From assembly GCA_003290165.1 (NCBI GenBank), contig QNQO01000201.1, positions 62,001 through 126,000 on the forward strand: a stretch of DNA of 64,000 nt. Direction: 5' to 3'. The position numbers were made by a program, and so were the translations under genes. The stretch's first letter is position 1. Every line of letters begins with the position of its first letter. This document shows positions 20,213 to 30,655 of the stretch, in pieces. Under the pieces are notes generated by a model. It did not search any database. It was given only the letters and a program-made list of their open reading frames with translations, and was not told the DNA's origin. The stretch comes from Berberis thunbergii. Its lineage: Eukaryota > Streptophyta > Magnoliopsida > Ranunculales > Berberidaceae.

Positions 20213-21796
20213 ATATGGTATTGTCCATTTTGGGCTTACCAGCCCATGGCTTTAAAACGTGTCATACCAATGGGATACAAACTCACACATAAGTTGCTCT
20301 TTCCATTCCATCACCCAGGCGATATGGGATTATAACATCTAGGTAGCATGTCAGCCTTTGTCTGCCCACTGAAGGTAGTACATCAGCCTCTACCTGCCCA
20401 CACAAAAGTGTCACAATTGTGTGACTGGATTAGACCATTTAAATGCAATCATGAAGACCTTTTCATTATGAAATGACCATGATGACTCAACCAAAGGCGA
20501 CAAACTTCAATGATCAAATCAGAAGTGCCAAGCTAAAAATCAACATTGGACAATCACAATCAAAGTTAGAAAACCAATCAACCAAAGTCAAATACCCAAA
20601 AACTAAAGTCCAAAATGATTGAAGAAAGTCTAAACCAAATTTCTGATTAAATTTCACATTATGGCACATACCTCAAGGAATCTCGCTAATAAAGTTTAAC
20701 CCGATAAATTTTTCCATAGTAGATATCTAGCCAAAAGGATATAATTTCAATTTTATCACCAATTTAGGATACCACTGTTTTAAAAAAAAAACCCTACATA
20801 CACATGATTCTTTTGAATTTCATTTTGAAGAAATTATGTATTAACACATGTTGAAATTTCATCTACTTACGTCAAGTGCTCTTTGAGATATGCGCCAAAA
20901 AGATGTTAGACGCCTCATTTCGTATCTTTTTTTTAAACTCATTTGTCACGATCTGCTCAGTCGAGAAGGACACATCAGCAAAAAGATGTGTTCCATATTG
21001 AAAAATACAAATTAGGGTCATAGGGTCTAGCAATCTCCATTGTTGGGTTTTTCTTGTCATCCAACTAGAGTTAAAAGAATCATATTTAAGAATCCTAATT
21101 CAACGAATCTCCATCTACAAAAATTTTGGTTTCCTATTTTATGTTCCTTTTCTCTCTTTCCTTCATTTATCTTCTCTTCAATTATATGGCATAAAAAAGA
21201 CAATAACCAAGCTCAAAGTTCACACAAACTTCTCTAAGAATAAAATTAAAAAAAATTAAATAAACTCAAAATCTACATAAAACACGTGAAGCCGATATTT
21301 TTTCTTTTTTGTTTTAAACTAGTACCCTCATGCACAATGTTAGTGAATCGTATAGTAAATCGGATGTCAATTTAGTTGTAAATCAAATCGTAAATCGTAA
21401 GATTCATAATATTATAAATATATGTATTTAAATTAATAAATATTCATAATTTATACTCAAATTAAAAAAAAAATTGAATATGTAAGAGTGCATTTTCATT
21501 CAATTTGTAATTTTTATTAATATATAATGTTTTGATGAAAATTTATAAGTGGAAAAACATGGGGGTTGTGGCCCATGACTTATCATTAGGTTGGAATGAT
21601 TGTATAATTTGAAAATGAATAAAGGTTCCCTTGAGTACCTAATGTCACACATGATAGAAACCCTGCACATCTACCACTTATAAGATTTGTTTTACCAATC
21701 AAATTAAAAAGATGACCTATTTGACTTAGGTTAATAGGTGTGGTAGGATTTAACATCCAACATAGATAATTGTGTGTGTATGTTTGTAATAGTGAA

Positions 21797-21897
21797 ATAT
21801 AGATGATTGTGTAATATTGATTAGGATGATTGTGTAATATAGATGATTGTGTAATATTGATCAGGTTATAGATGATTGTGTAATAGATGATTGTCTA
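21797..21897. repeat. Minisatellite of TAGATGATTGTGTAATA units
   Basis: Four or five imperfect copies of a 17-35 bp unit built on TAGATGATTGTGTAATATTG lie inside the hAT element. Confidence 0.75.
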
Positions 21898-22083
21898 ATT
21901 GGCGAGGAAACGGGCGAGGGGGGGGGTGGAATTCCCCATTGATCAGTGTGAAATATATATAACCATATTTTTTATTTTTTAACATAGATCAGTGTGTCAC
22001 GTAGATTAGTGTGTGATGTTTTATTTTATAACCCTTCTAGGCGTCGAGGATCCCCCTCGCTGGTTTCCTCGCCATTTAGAATT
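21897..22083. repeat. Inverted repeat inside the hAT element
   Basis: The arm AATTGGCGAGGAAACGGGCG (21897 on) pairs with the reverse complement of 22051-22083, giving GGCGAGGAAAC and GCGAGGGGG in both arms. A loop of about 125 bp separates them. It could be an inner miniature element or a foldback segment. Confidence 0.6.
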
Positions 22084-22234
22084 CTCGTTTATTTTATTCA
22101 CACAGTTTTATTTCTAAGTTGTCTAACACCTCCACATGTCATCAAAAAGATTGTCACAGCATACACCTAAACTTTTTTATTCCATCCAACCCCACTCCAA
22201 ATATACAATGTACATCAAGAAGCATTGTCACAGG

Positions 22235-22271
22235 CACACACACACACACACAGACACACACACACACACAC
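22235..22271. repeat. CA/CACA microsatellite
   Basis: About 18 CA dinucleotides broken once by a G. Confidence 0.95.
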
Positions 22272-22818
22272 GTTTCCTTCAATAATTTCATTAAGCAATC
22301 ATGTCTACACCAACTGATCAGTCCATGGGTATCTCCACAACAACTGCAAGAGATACATTTTTATGGAGGAAGAAGGCAAGTGCATCAATCCTAGCTGCAG
22401 CAACATCGCTTTTTCTACAGATATAGCTTCATATCTCACCATGTTCATAGTGGTTTTTGTCCATGTTCATCTGAGAAAACTTGCTCAGACAAGTTGGTAA
22501 ACAACCGCCACTCATCACTCTTCTTCTTCTTTTCCCCCTTCTTCTTCTCTAAGACAGGTGCACGATAGAGATTTGAAACAACAATGAACAAACAAATCTA
22601 TTTACCTTTGTAATATGGGGTTTAATTTCTCCATTAGAATTTCTTCAAGATCTGAAACAGAGAAAGTGATGCGATTTTGCACGATTTGGTTAAATGTTAT
22701 TTTGCACGATTTGGTTAAGATGCGATTTAATATCCGATTTGAACCATTTATGATATGAGTCGAGCCAAAACACGATTTTCAACGATTTGAACAACATTGC
22801 TCACGCACACTAGGATGT

Positions 22819-24714
22819 AAGACAATAGGATGTAAATTGTATTTAAGAAGAAATTGAAACCCGATGGTAATGTTGAAAAGTTTAAGGCTCATCATATAGC
22901 CAAAGGGTATAGACAGAGAGAAAATGTTGACTTATTTGACACATATTCTCCTGTTACCAGGATTACATCTATTCGAGTGTTAATTTCTCTTGCTGCAATA
23001 CATAATCTAGTATTGCACCAAATGGACGTTAAGACTGCGTTTCTTAATGGCGATTTGGAAGAAGAAATTTACATGGACCAACCTGAAGGTTTTGTTATTC
23101 CAGGGCAAGAACATAAAGTTTGCAAACTTGATAAATCACTTTACGATTTGAAACAAGCTCCAAAACAATGGCATGAAAATTTTGATAATCTTGTTATCGC
23201 ACATGACTTTAAAGTGAACGAAAGATACAAATGCATTTATTATAAATCTGAAAATGGCATTTACACTATTATATGTCTATATTTGGATGACTTGCTTATC
23301 TTTGGTTCTAATATCCATGCCGTAAATAAAGTGAAAGCTTTATTGTGTGCGAACTTTGATATGAAAGACCTTGGAGAAGCAAGTGTAATCCTTGGTATCA
23401 AGATTACTAGGTCTGAAAAGGGAATTTCTTTGGATCAATCACACTATAGAGAAGATCCTAAATAAATATAATTACTCTGACTGTAAACCTGCATGTACTC
23501 CTTATGATCAATCATTGGTAGTCTTAGATATGCTACTGATTGCACTAGCCCCGACATAGCTTATGTCGTGGGATTACTATGCAGATTTACCAGTAGACCT
23601 AGTATACAGCATTGGCATGCATTTGAAAGGGTCATGAGGTACCTGAAGAGGACTAAGAACCTCAGATTACATTATCAGAAGTTTCTCGCTTTCCTTAAAG
23701 GATATAGCGATGTTGATTGGAACACCCTCTCAGATGACTCCAAAGCCACCACTGGCTATATTCTCAGTATAGCTGGTGGAGCTGTTTCTTTGAAATAAAA
23801 GAAACAAACCATTCTGGCACAGTCCACGATGGAGTCAGAGATGATAGCACTAGCCACGGCTAGTAAAGAAGCAGGTTGGTTAAAAAACCTGCCAGCAGAG
23901 ATCCCCTTATGGGAAAGACCGATTCCAGCTGTCTTGATCCATTGCAATAGTACTGCAGCTATTGCAAAAATTTAGAACCGTTATTATAACGGCAAGAGAC
24001 GACAAATACATCGTAAGCACAGTACAGTTAGAGAGTTTCTATCTACTGGTGCTGTGAGAGTGGATCATGTACGAACTGATACGAACTTAGTTTATCCTTT
24101 GACGAAAGGATTAGCTAGAGAGAAAGTTTTCAAAACCTCGAAAGGAATGGGGCTAATGCCCTTAGATTGATGAGTTATTCATGACGTTAACCCAACTAAT
24201 AGACTGAAGATCCCAAGAAATAGGTTCAATGGGTAATAACAAGTCGTGAATGATATGAAGTGAATCATGCTGACAAAATAGCAATCTCATTCCTAGATTA
24301 AAGTATGAGTTACTGAAGCGATACTAGGATGAGTTAAAAGCTTTTAATGAGATCTATACTCTATGTGGAGTGGAGTACCTATAGCTACAGGAGTACTCTT
24401 GATAGACTCACCTAAGTGATTGTGGAAGTTTGGCCGCTTCCTATGGAATTTGTGGGCAAAATTACTAGAGCCTTCACTATACAGGGATATACGTGCATGG
24501 CAGTAAGGCACGAGATTTTTTAGACTTCACCCTGGTAAGGTTGTGCGTGCAATGTCTGTAAGAAATAGAGTTCAAAACTACGAGTTACTCTAGTATAATC
24601 TAAAGCATGAACACTACGCAAAAGTTCAAATTGAAAGACACTTTTGTTTATGCACAATCTTATATTTTATAGATTGCTCGATGAAAATTGTTTTTAAAAA
24701 TCCAAGTGGGGGAT
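22819..24714 (+). pseudogene. Ty1/copia unit 1: RT and RNase H, 5'-truncated
   Basis: The copia sequence starts abruptly inside RT at the equivalent of 28080 in unit 2. RT shows LHQMDVKTAFLNGDLEEEIY (about 23012-23070), QPEGF, LYDLKQAPKQW and the catalytic box CLYLDDLLIFG (about 23277-23310). The RNase H part includes YLKRTKNLRLHY and GYSDVDW, and the C-terminus KGMGLMPLD ends at about 24169. A frameshift stops the frame at REDPK-stop (23461), and the same lesion is present in unit 2. A further deletion of about 70 bp at 23508 removes part of the connection that unit 2 still has. The 3' untranslated part ends in a polypurine tract at 24704-24714. Confidence 0.9.
24704..24714 (+). promoter_or_regulatory. 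Copia polypurine tract
   Basis: AAGTGGGGGAT lies directly before the LTR start TGTTGGAAATATGG. It fixes both the orientation and the left edge of the LTR. Confidence 0.85.
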
Positions 24715-25523
24715 TGTTGGAAATATGGCTTTTTAAAATAAAAGAAAATGGGTGTGTACCTGGTTTTGATCTCTGGAGTTCTCTTTAATTTTAGTTTCAC
24801 ATCTTCTATATAACTCATTGTGGAAAAGTTTATAAGGAGATTATTTGGACTTGGGCTTGGACCCCTTCGGGGTACCACACTTTTGTGAGGAGGGGAGAGA
24901 TAAACTCTCGCACCCGCCGTCACCGCCGTCTGTCCGGTCGATCGGGTCGGGTCATTTAGAGATCAACCCATTCTTTTTATTGAAAATTTATTTAGACGAA
25001 AATATTTTTGAATCAGAGAAGGGAGACTGCTCGCCATACATTGCGCCACAGTATTCTCTCACGTCTTAAAACCCACACGTTTTCCATGTTTCTTTTTAAT
25101 TACGTTCTCCACACGATGTATCTAGTTGTGATTTCGTATTTCAACGAATGTGTATTCTCCCTATAAATTCAACACAAAGTTAGAGTTTAAATAAAAAGAA
25201 AAAAATTACAAAGCATTTTGCAAACAAAAGTATTTCTTTTTGCAATCAGAGAGAATTATTTCGTTTAGTATTTCAATCAAAGAAGTGTTTTTCGTTTTGT
25301 TGAATTATATGCTTTGTATTGGTGATTCCGAGAAAATAAGATATTAAGGGTGGATAGTATTCCGTTCATCAACAGTGCAATTGTTTTATTTAACGAGACA
25401 GAGAAGATTCTGGGTTGTTTTATCTTGGGGACGACGGGGCTACTAGACTGCTTCCACATTTTTGGGCAGAGCCGCGAAACGTCTTAAAGGGAGCGACCTA
25501 ATCCGTGACTCAACCCAAGAACA
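24715..25523 (+). repeat. Copia LTR shared by units 1 and 2
   Basis: This 809-bp LTR starts TGTTGGAAATATGGC after the PPT of unit 1 and ends CCAAGAACA. It is followed by TTGGTACCTTCGTTCC and, 71 bp on, the gag ATG of unit 2, so one LTR serves as 3' LTR of unit 1 and 5' LTR of unit 2. The site after it has only the first bases of the usual TTGGTATCAG primer site; the same variant follows the third copia LTR. The right end is therefore inferred. It also holds the intact site (25236-25243) into which the hAT inserted in the other copy. Confidence 0.75.
25162..25168 (+). promoter_or_regulatory. TATA box candidate in the copia LTR
   Basis: TATAAAT, about 450 bp into the LTR, after TTCTCCC. It is conserved at 42358-42364 in the third LTR. 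Position and context fit the start of the retroelement transcript. Confidence 0.55.
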
Positions 25524-25594
25524 ATTGGTACCTTCGTTCCTATCTTTTAATTTGAATTATTTACAACAATTTTAAGACGTGTTCTATTTCTGCC

Positions 25595-26516
25595 ATGACC
25601 ACGATTATTGAACTTGCTGCAAAAGACCTTAACAGGCCCTTTCGTTTTGAGGGCCAACATTTTAAAAGATGGAGACAAAAGATGTTGTTTTTCTTAACAA
25701 CACAAAAGGTTGCATATATTTGTAATACTGAAAAACCAAAATTGCTTGTTGAACCTGATGAAACCTACACCAAAGAATTAGATCGTTGGATAGAAAATTA
25801 TTTTTTGTGTAAATTTTTTTATCTTGAATGGTCTTTCTGGTGATTTATATGATTATTATTGTTCTGAAAAAACCGCAAAGGATATTTGGGAAGCTCTTAG
25901 GAAAAAATATGACACTGAGGAGGCTAGCACAAAGAAATATGTTGTCAGTCGTTATCTAAAATTCCAAATGACTGATGATAAGTCTGTGGAAACCCAATCA
26001 CACGAGCTTCAAAAGATTGCTCATGAAATTATATCTGAGGGGATCACTTTAGATGAGCAATTTCAAGTAGCTGTTGTGATAGACAAATTGCCCCCTAGCT
26101 GGAAAGATTTTAAGAATGTCCTTAGGCATATAAAACCAAAGAATTTTCCCTAGAAAGTCTGATTACCCTACTTCGAATTGGGGAGGAAGCCCGAAAACAA
26201 GATCAGAAAGATGAAGTTCTGATTATTTCAAACCCGAATAAATCTACCCCTGTGTCTTTGAAACCCAATGGAAAGACAATGAAAAATCAGAGTCATAATA
26301 AAATCGAAACAATCATAATCGAAACCATCAGAACCGGAACAACCAGAACCATAACCATCAGAATCAGAATCCTCCGTGAAATCAAAATGGACAAAAACAT
26401 CCCTCAAAGACTGAATCAACACAGTTCCTATGCTACACCTGTGGTAGGCCAGGAACTGTCAGAACGGATCTCGTCCTGCACCACAGGCGAATCTAACCGA
26501 AGACCAACTTATTGCC
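25595..26516 (+). pseudogene. Copia unit 2 gag
   Basis: Gag is the capsid and RNA-binding protein. The ATG at 25595 opens MTTIIELAAKDLNRPFRFEG and RWRQKMLFFLTTQKVAYIC, the usual copia gag N-terminus. After a frameshift near 25807 it continues with DYYCSEKTAKDIWEALRKKY, KFQMTDDKSVETQSHELQKI and IDKLPPSWKDFKNVLRH. A second frameshift (extra TA near 26129) stops the frame at 26151. The zinc knuckle is broken: the 13 bp that encode its Gly-His part are missing at 26452, between two GGCCAG copies that unit 3 keeps (44360-44378). Units 2 and 3 share the TA lesion. Confidence 0.9.
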
Positions 26517-26885
26517 ATGATCTCTGAGATCAACTTTGTTGGTGGATCCGAGGGATGGTGGGTTGACACTGGTGCTTCTCGACATGTTTGCTATGATCGA
26601 GAAATGTTCAAGTCCTATTCTGAATCTGAGGACAAGAAAGTGTTGTTGGTTGATTCCCATTCCACTATCGTTGCTGGAACTGGAGTAGTAGAACTGAAGT
26701 TTTCCTCTGGAAAGACTGTTATCCTAAAAGATGTTCTGCATACTCCAGAGATGAGAAAGAACTTAGTCTCTGGTTACCTTCTGAACAAGGCTTGGTTTAC
26801 TCAAATTATAGGGGCTGATTTATGTACTATCACAAAGAATAATGTATTTGGAAAGGGTATGCCACTGATGGAATGTTTAAGTTAA
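26517..26885 (+). pseudogene. Copia unit 2 protease
   Basis: The aspartic protease that matures the polyprotein. The catalytic WWVDTGASRHVC is intact at about 26550-26585, followed by VVELKFSSGKTVILKDVLHT and RKNLVSGYLLN. The frame is open for about 120 codons but is cut off from gag and from integrase by frameshifts. Confidence 0.88.
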
Positions 26886-27577
26886 ATGTTGATGCGAATA
26901 AAATTTCTAGTTCTACTTACATGTTGTGTACTTTTAATATTTGGCATGCTAGACTATGTCATGTTAATAAGCGTATTATTAAAAACATGAGTAACTTAGG
27001 ACTAATTCCAAAATTGTCCTTAAATGATTTTGAAAAGTGCAACTATTGTAGTCAAGCTAAGATAACCAAAACACCACATAAATCTGTTGTTAGAGAATCT
27101 AAACCCTTAGATTTGATACACTCAGATATATGTGAACTTGATGGTGTTTTGACTAGAAATGGAAAACGTTATTTTATTACGTTTATTGATGATTGTTCTG
27201 ATTATACCTTCGTCTACTTAATGAAAAATAAGAGTAGAGCCTTTGACATGTTTAAATTATTTTTGACTGAAGTTGAAAATCAATATAATAGAAAGATTAA
27301 GAGACTTAGGAATGATAGAGGCACTGAATATGACAGCAGTACTTTCATAGAGTTCTATAATTCTCAAGGAATTATTCATGAAACAACTACACCGTATTCT
27401 CCTGAGATGAATGGCAAAGCTGAAAGGAAAAATAGAACTCTTACTGAGTTAGTAGTTGTCATTCTACTTAACTCCGGTGCTACATCGCACTGGTGGGGAG
27501 AAATTATTTTGGCGGTCTGTTACATGCTAAATAAAGTCCCCAAATCGAAAGCAAAACCTCTCCTTATGAGATTTTGA
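26873..27577 (+). pseudogene. Copia unit 2 integrase
   Basis: Integrase inserts the cDNA. A GAG-pre-integrase zinc motif is visible (HARLCHVN and CNYCSQAK give the H-H-C-C spacing). The core follows, with LIHSDICEL, YFITFIDDCSDYTFVYL, RNDRGTEY and NGKAERKNRT supplying the D, D and E. The consensus NGVAERKNRT is altered to NGK here. The frame stays open for 234 codons, then a frameshift at about 27570 moves the C-terminal part (WGCLAYVRVHDPKRNKL) into the next frame. Confidence 0.9.
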
Positions 27578-29048
27578 AAAATAGACAACCAAATTTGTCA
27601 TATTTGAAAACTTGGGGTTGTTTAGCTTATGTTAGAGTTCATGATCCTAAAAGGAATAAGCTTGCCAGTAGGGCACATGAATGTGTATTCATAGGATATG
27701 CCATGAACAGCAAAGCTTATAGATTCTATAATATTAAAGATCACGTTATTATAGAATCAAATGACGTTGATTTCTATGAAGATAAATTTTCTTTTATTTC
27801 GAGGAATAGTGGGGGTACATCCTCAAATAATGTGCATTTGATCAGGATGAATGAAACAGATAAAGCCACAGAATATGAGCCAAGGAGAAGTAAACGGAAA
27901 CGAACTTTTAAAAACTTTGGCCCCGATTACTATGTCTTTTCAGTCGAGGAGGATCCCTTAGCTTTCAAGAAGCCTTATCCTCTATAGATGCCAATTTTGG
28001 GAAGAGGATATTGATGATGTTATATACTCTCTAGAGTCTAATAGAACCTGGCATTTAGTTGATTTCCCACCAGGTTGCAAGACAATAGGATGTAAATGGG
28101 TATTTAAGAAGAAACTGAAACCCGAGGTAATGTTGAAAAGTTTAAGGCTCGTCTTGTAGCTAAAGGGTATTGACAGAGAGAAAATATTGACTTCTTTGAC
28201 ACATATTCTCCTATTACCAGGATTTCATCTATTCGAGTGTTAATTTCTCTTGCTGCAATACATAATCTAGTATTGCACCAAATGGACGTTAAGACTGCGT
28301 TTCTTAATGGCGATTTGGAAGAAGAAATTTACATGGACCAACCTGAAGGTTTTGTTATTCCAAGGCAAGAACATAAAGTTTGCAAACTTGACAAATCACT
28401 TTACGATTTGAAACAAGCTCCAAAACAATGGCATAAAAAATTTATAATCTTGTTATCGCACATGGCATTAAAGTGAACGAAAGTGACAAATGCATTTATT
28501 ATAAATCTGAAAATGGCACTTGCACTATTATATGTCTATATGTGGATGACTTGTTTATCTTTGGTTCTAATATCCATGCCGTAAATAAAGTGAAAGCTTT
28601 ATTGTGAGCGAACTTTGATATGAAAGACCTTGGAGAAGCAAGTGTAATCCTTGGTATCAAGATTACTAGGTCTGAAAAGGGAATTTCTTTGGATCAATCA
28701 CACTATAGAGAAGATCCTAAATAAATATAATTACTCTGACTGTAAACCTGCATGTACTCCTTATGATCCTAGTGTAAAGATGTTCAAGAACACCGGTAAC
28801 GGTGTTAGACAATCTGAGTATACCAACATCATTGGTAGTCTTAGATATGCTACTGATTGCACTAGCCCCGACATAGCTTATGTCGTGGGATTACTATGCA
28901 GATTTACCAGTAGACCTAGTATACAGCATTGGCATGCAATTGAAAGGGTCATGAGGTACCTGAAGAGGACTAAGAACCTAAGATTACATTATCAGAAGTT
29001 TCTCGCTTTCCTTAAAGGATATAGCGATGCTGATTGGAACACCCTCTC
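27574..29048 (+). pseudogene. Copia unit 2 integrase tail, RT and partial RNase H
   Basis: The segment 27574-27987 carries the integrase C-terminal GYAMNSKAYRFY region and a basic linker. RT follows from about 28030, with WHLVDFPPGCKTIGCKWVFK, MDVKTAFLNGDLEEEIYMDQ and CLYVDDLFIFG. It carries several lesions: a 1-bp loss near 28124, a stop at 28605-28607, and the same REDPK-stop frameshift as unit 1. The connection and RNase H piece (28711-29040) ends at GYSDADWNTLS, where it is fused to gypsy sequence through CCCTCTC (29042-29048). The rest of RNase H and the LTR of this unit are missing. Confidence 0.9.
29042..29048. other. Copia-gypsy fusion point with 7-bp microhomology
   Basis: CCCTCTC occurs in intact copia (23725-23731) and in intact gypsy (36312-36318). 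To the left everything is copia, to the right everything is gypsy. The pattern points to an illegitimate end joining or template switch. Confidence 0.85.
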
Positions 29049-30655
29049 CCAGCACCGCCTGTTCGCCTAGCAGCTATTCCGGTCATGGAAATGTTGAGGG
29101 TATGTTATTTTATTTATTTTTATTGTCGTTTTGTGTGTGCCAGTTGTAGTAAGATTGTGTTATGTGCATTATGCGTAGGAAAATTGCATGTTAGTGTGTT
29201 GTTATGTGATTCAGGATACATGGGTTGTGTGCCAGGTTTTGTGCATTCATCGTCTTCCCTGTTGAGGGCTCTTTTCGATACAGGAGCATCTAGGTCTTTT
29301 ATTTCTAGACAGTTGGTTGTTAGAGACAACCTTGAGGTGGTGCCTTTGCCGGAGCCCTTGTGCGTTGTGTCTCCCTTGGGCAGTTCGGTTTGGTTGTGGG
29401 AGTTTTGTCCCCGTTTCGAGTTTTTCTTGTTGGGGTACAGCTTTGTGTTTGACTTTATTGTTTTGGGTTTTGAGGGCTATCAATTGATTCTAGGGATGGA
29501 TTGGTTGTCCAGTCATCCGGTGATCATTGATTGCTTGCATAGGTCGGTGATGTTAGCGCCACCTGATGTTTCACCTCGTGTGTTGGGTTGTGAGCCTGAT
29601 TCGGTTTCGTTGATGTCGAGTTTTCTTAGCTCTCTTGAGATTTCTTGTCCCGGCACTAGTTCTGTAGAGGTTGTGTGTGAGTTTCCTGATGTGTTTCAAG
29701 AGATTCCTGGTATCTCTCCACGTCGTGAGGTAGAGTTTCGGATTGACCTGGTTCCTGGTACTGCACCTATATCTAAATCAGCGTACAGACTTGCACCTAA
29801 GTAATTGGAAGAGATGAAAGTACAGCTTGATGAGTTGCTTCGTAAGGGGTTTATTCGTCCGAGCAATTCACCTTGGGGAGCTCCAGCAATATTTGTGTCC
29901 AAGAAGGATGGATCATTGAGGATGTGCATAGATTATTGAGATCTGAATAAAGTGACCATCAAGAATAAATATTCATTGCCTCAGATTGATGATCTATTGG
30001 ATCAGTTGAGGGGAGCCGTAGTGTTTTCACAGTTAGATTTGCAGTCTGGGTACCATCAGATGAGAGTTGAGGAACATTCCGTTCCAATTACCGCTTTTCA
30101 AACCCGTTATGGCTTGTATGAGTTTCCAGTCATGCCATTTGGATTGACAAATGCACCAGCTTTCTTCATGGATTTGATGAATAGATTGTTCAGTCCGTAC
30201 TTGGACAAGTTTGTGGTAATCTTCATTGATGATATCTTAGTGTACTCGAGGAGTTTAGAGGAGCACAGAGAGCACCTTCGCATTGTTTTGCAGACACTTA
30301 GAGAAAATCAGTTGTATGCGAAGTTCAGTAAGTGTCACTTCTAGGAGTCTGAAGTTTGATTTCTTGGGCATGTCATTTCTAGTGGAGGTATTGCAGTGGA
30401 CCCTGAGAAAGTCGAGGCAGTGAAGTCTTGGAGACGACCTAGTAGTGTGACAGAGATTCGTAGCTTTCTGGGTTTGGCTGGTTATTACCGACGGTTTATT
30501 GAGAAATTTTCCTTGATTGCAGCACCACTCACTCAGTTAACTAGAAAGAATGTTCCTTTTGTATGGTCAGAAAAGTGTGAAGAAGCTTTTGAAACTTTGA
30601 AGATTCGGTTGACTTCAGCACCAGTGTTGACTATTCGACACCTGGTAGCCGACTG
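29049..30655 (+). pseudogene. Chromodomain gypsy copy 1: protease and RT, 5'-truncated
   Basis: It starts in the linker after the gag zinc knuckles. After a probable intron (29100-29214), protease reads SLLRALFDTGASRSFIS (catalytic DTG near 29278). RT follows, with [51 protein letters not shown] and the catalytic [13 protein letters not shown] (about 30210-30245). Stops lie at 29802-29804 (TAA, shared with copy 2), 29937-29939 (TGA) and in the CHF-stop-ESEV-stop segment (about 30341-30359). A 1-bp loss near 30629 shifts the RNase H start. It cannot make a full polyprotein. Confidence 0.92.
29100..29214 (+). other. Candidate spliced intron between gag and protease (copy 1)
   Basis: The coding text ...GNVEG is broken by 115 bp that start GTATGTTATTTT, end GTGATTCAG, are T-rich and contain stops. 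Removing them joins GHGNVE to GYMGCVPG in one frame and leads directly into the protease. The same structure lies at 36371-36486. Confidence 0.5.

Larger units (their letters stand above)
19532..21326. other. Unassigned intergenic DNA with small repeats
   Basis: No gene is recognised. Two small structures are listed separately. The block 20190-20400, with GTAACGACCTGATTCAGGTC and a TTTAAAACGTGTCATACC segment, looks like a dispersed plant repeat fragment, but I cannot name the family. Confidence 0.45.
21335..22799. mobile_element. Non-autonomous hAT element, 1,465 bp
   Basis: The left end reads CAATGTTAGTGAATCG and the right end, read inward, CAATGTTGTTCAAATCG. Both fit the hAT terminal rule Y-A-R-N-G. 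The flanks are CTCATGCA (21327-21334) and CTCACGCA (22800-22807), an 8-bp duplication with one mismatch. AAATCG-type motifs recur just inside both ends. No transposase frame is present; the inside is a mosaic of an ATAGATGATTGTGTAAT minisatellite, an inverted repeat and a CA microsatellite. The copia array begins 12-20 bp beyond the right duplication. Confidence 0.85.

Noticed and set aside
29120..29483. Minus-strand frames opposite the gypsy protease, present in both copies
   Set aside because: They duplicate only because the gypsy copies do; the plus strand carries the protease.
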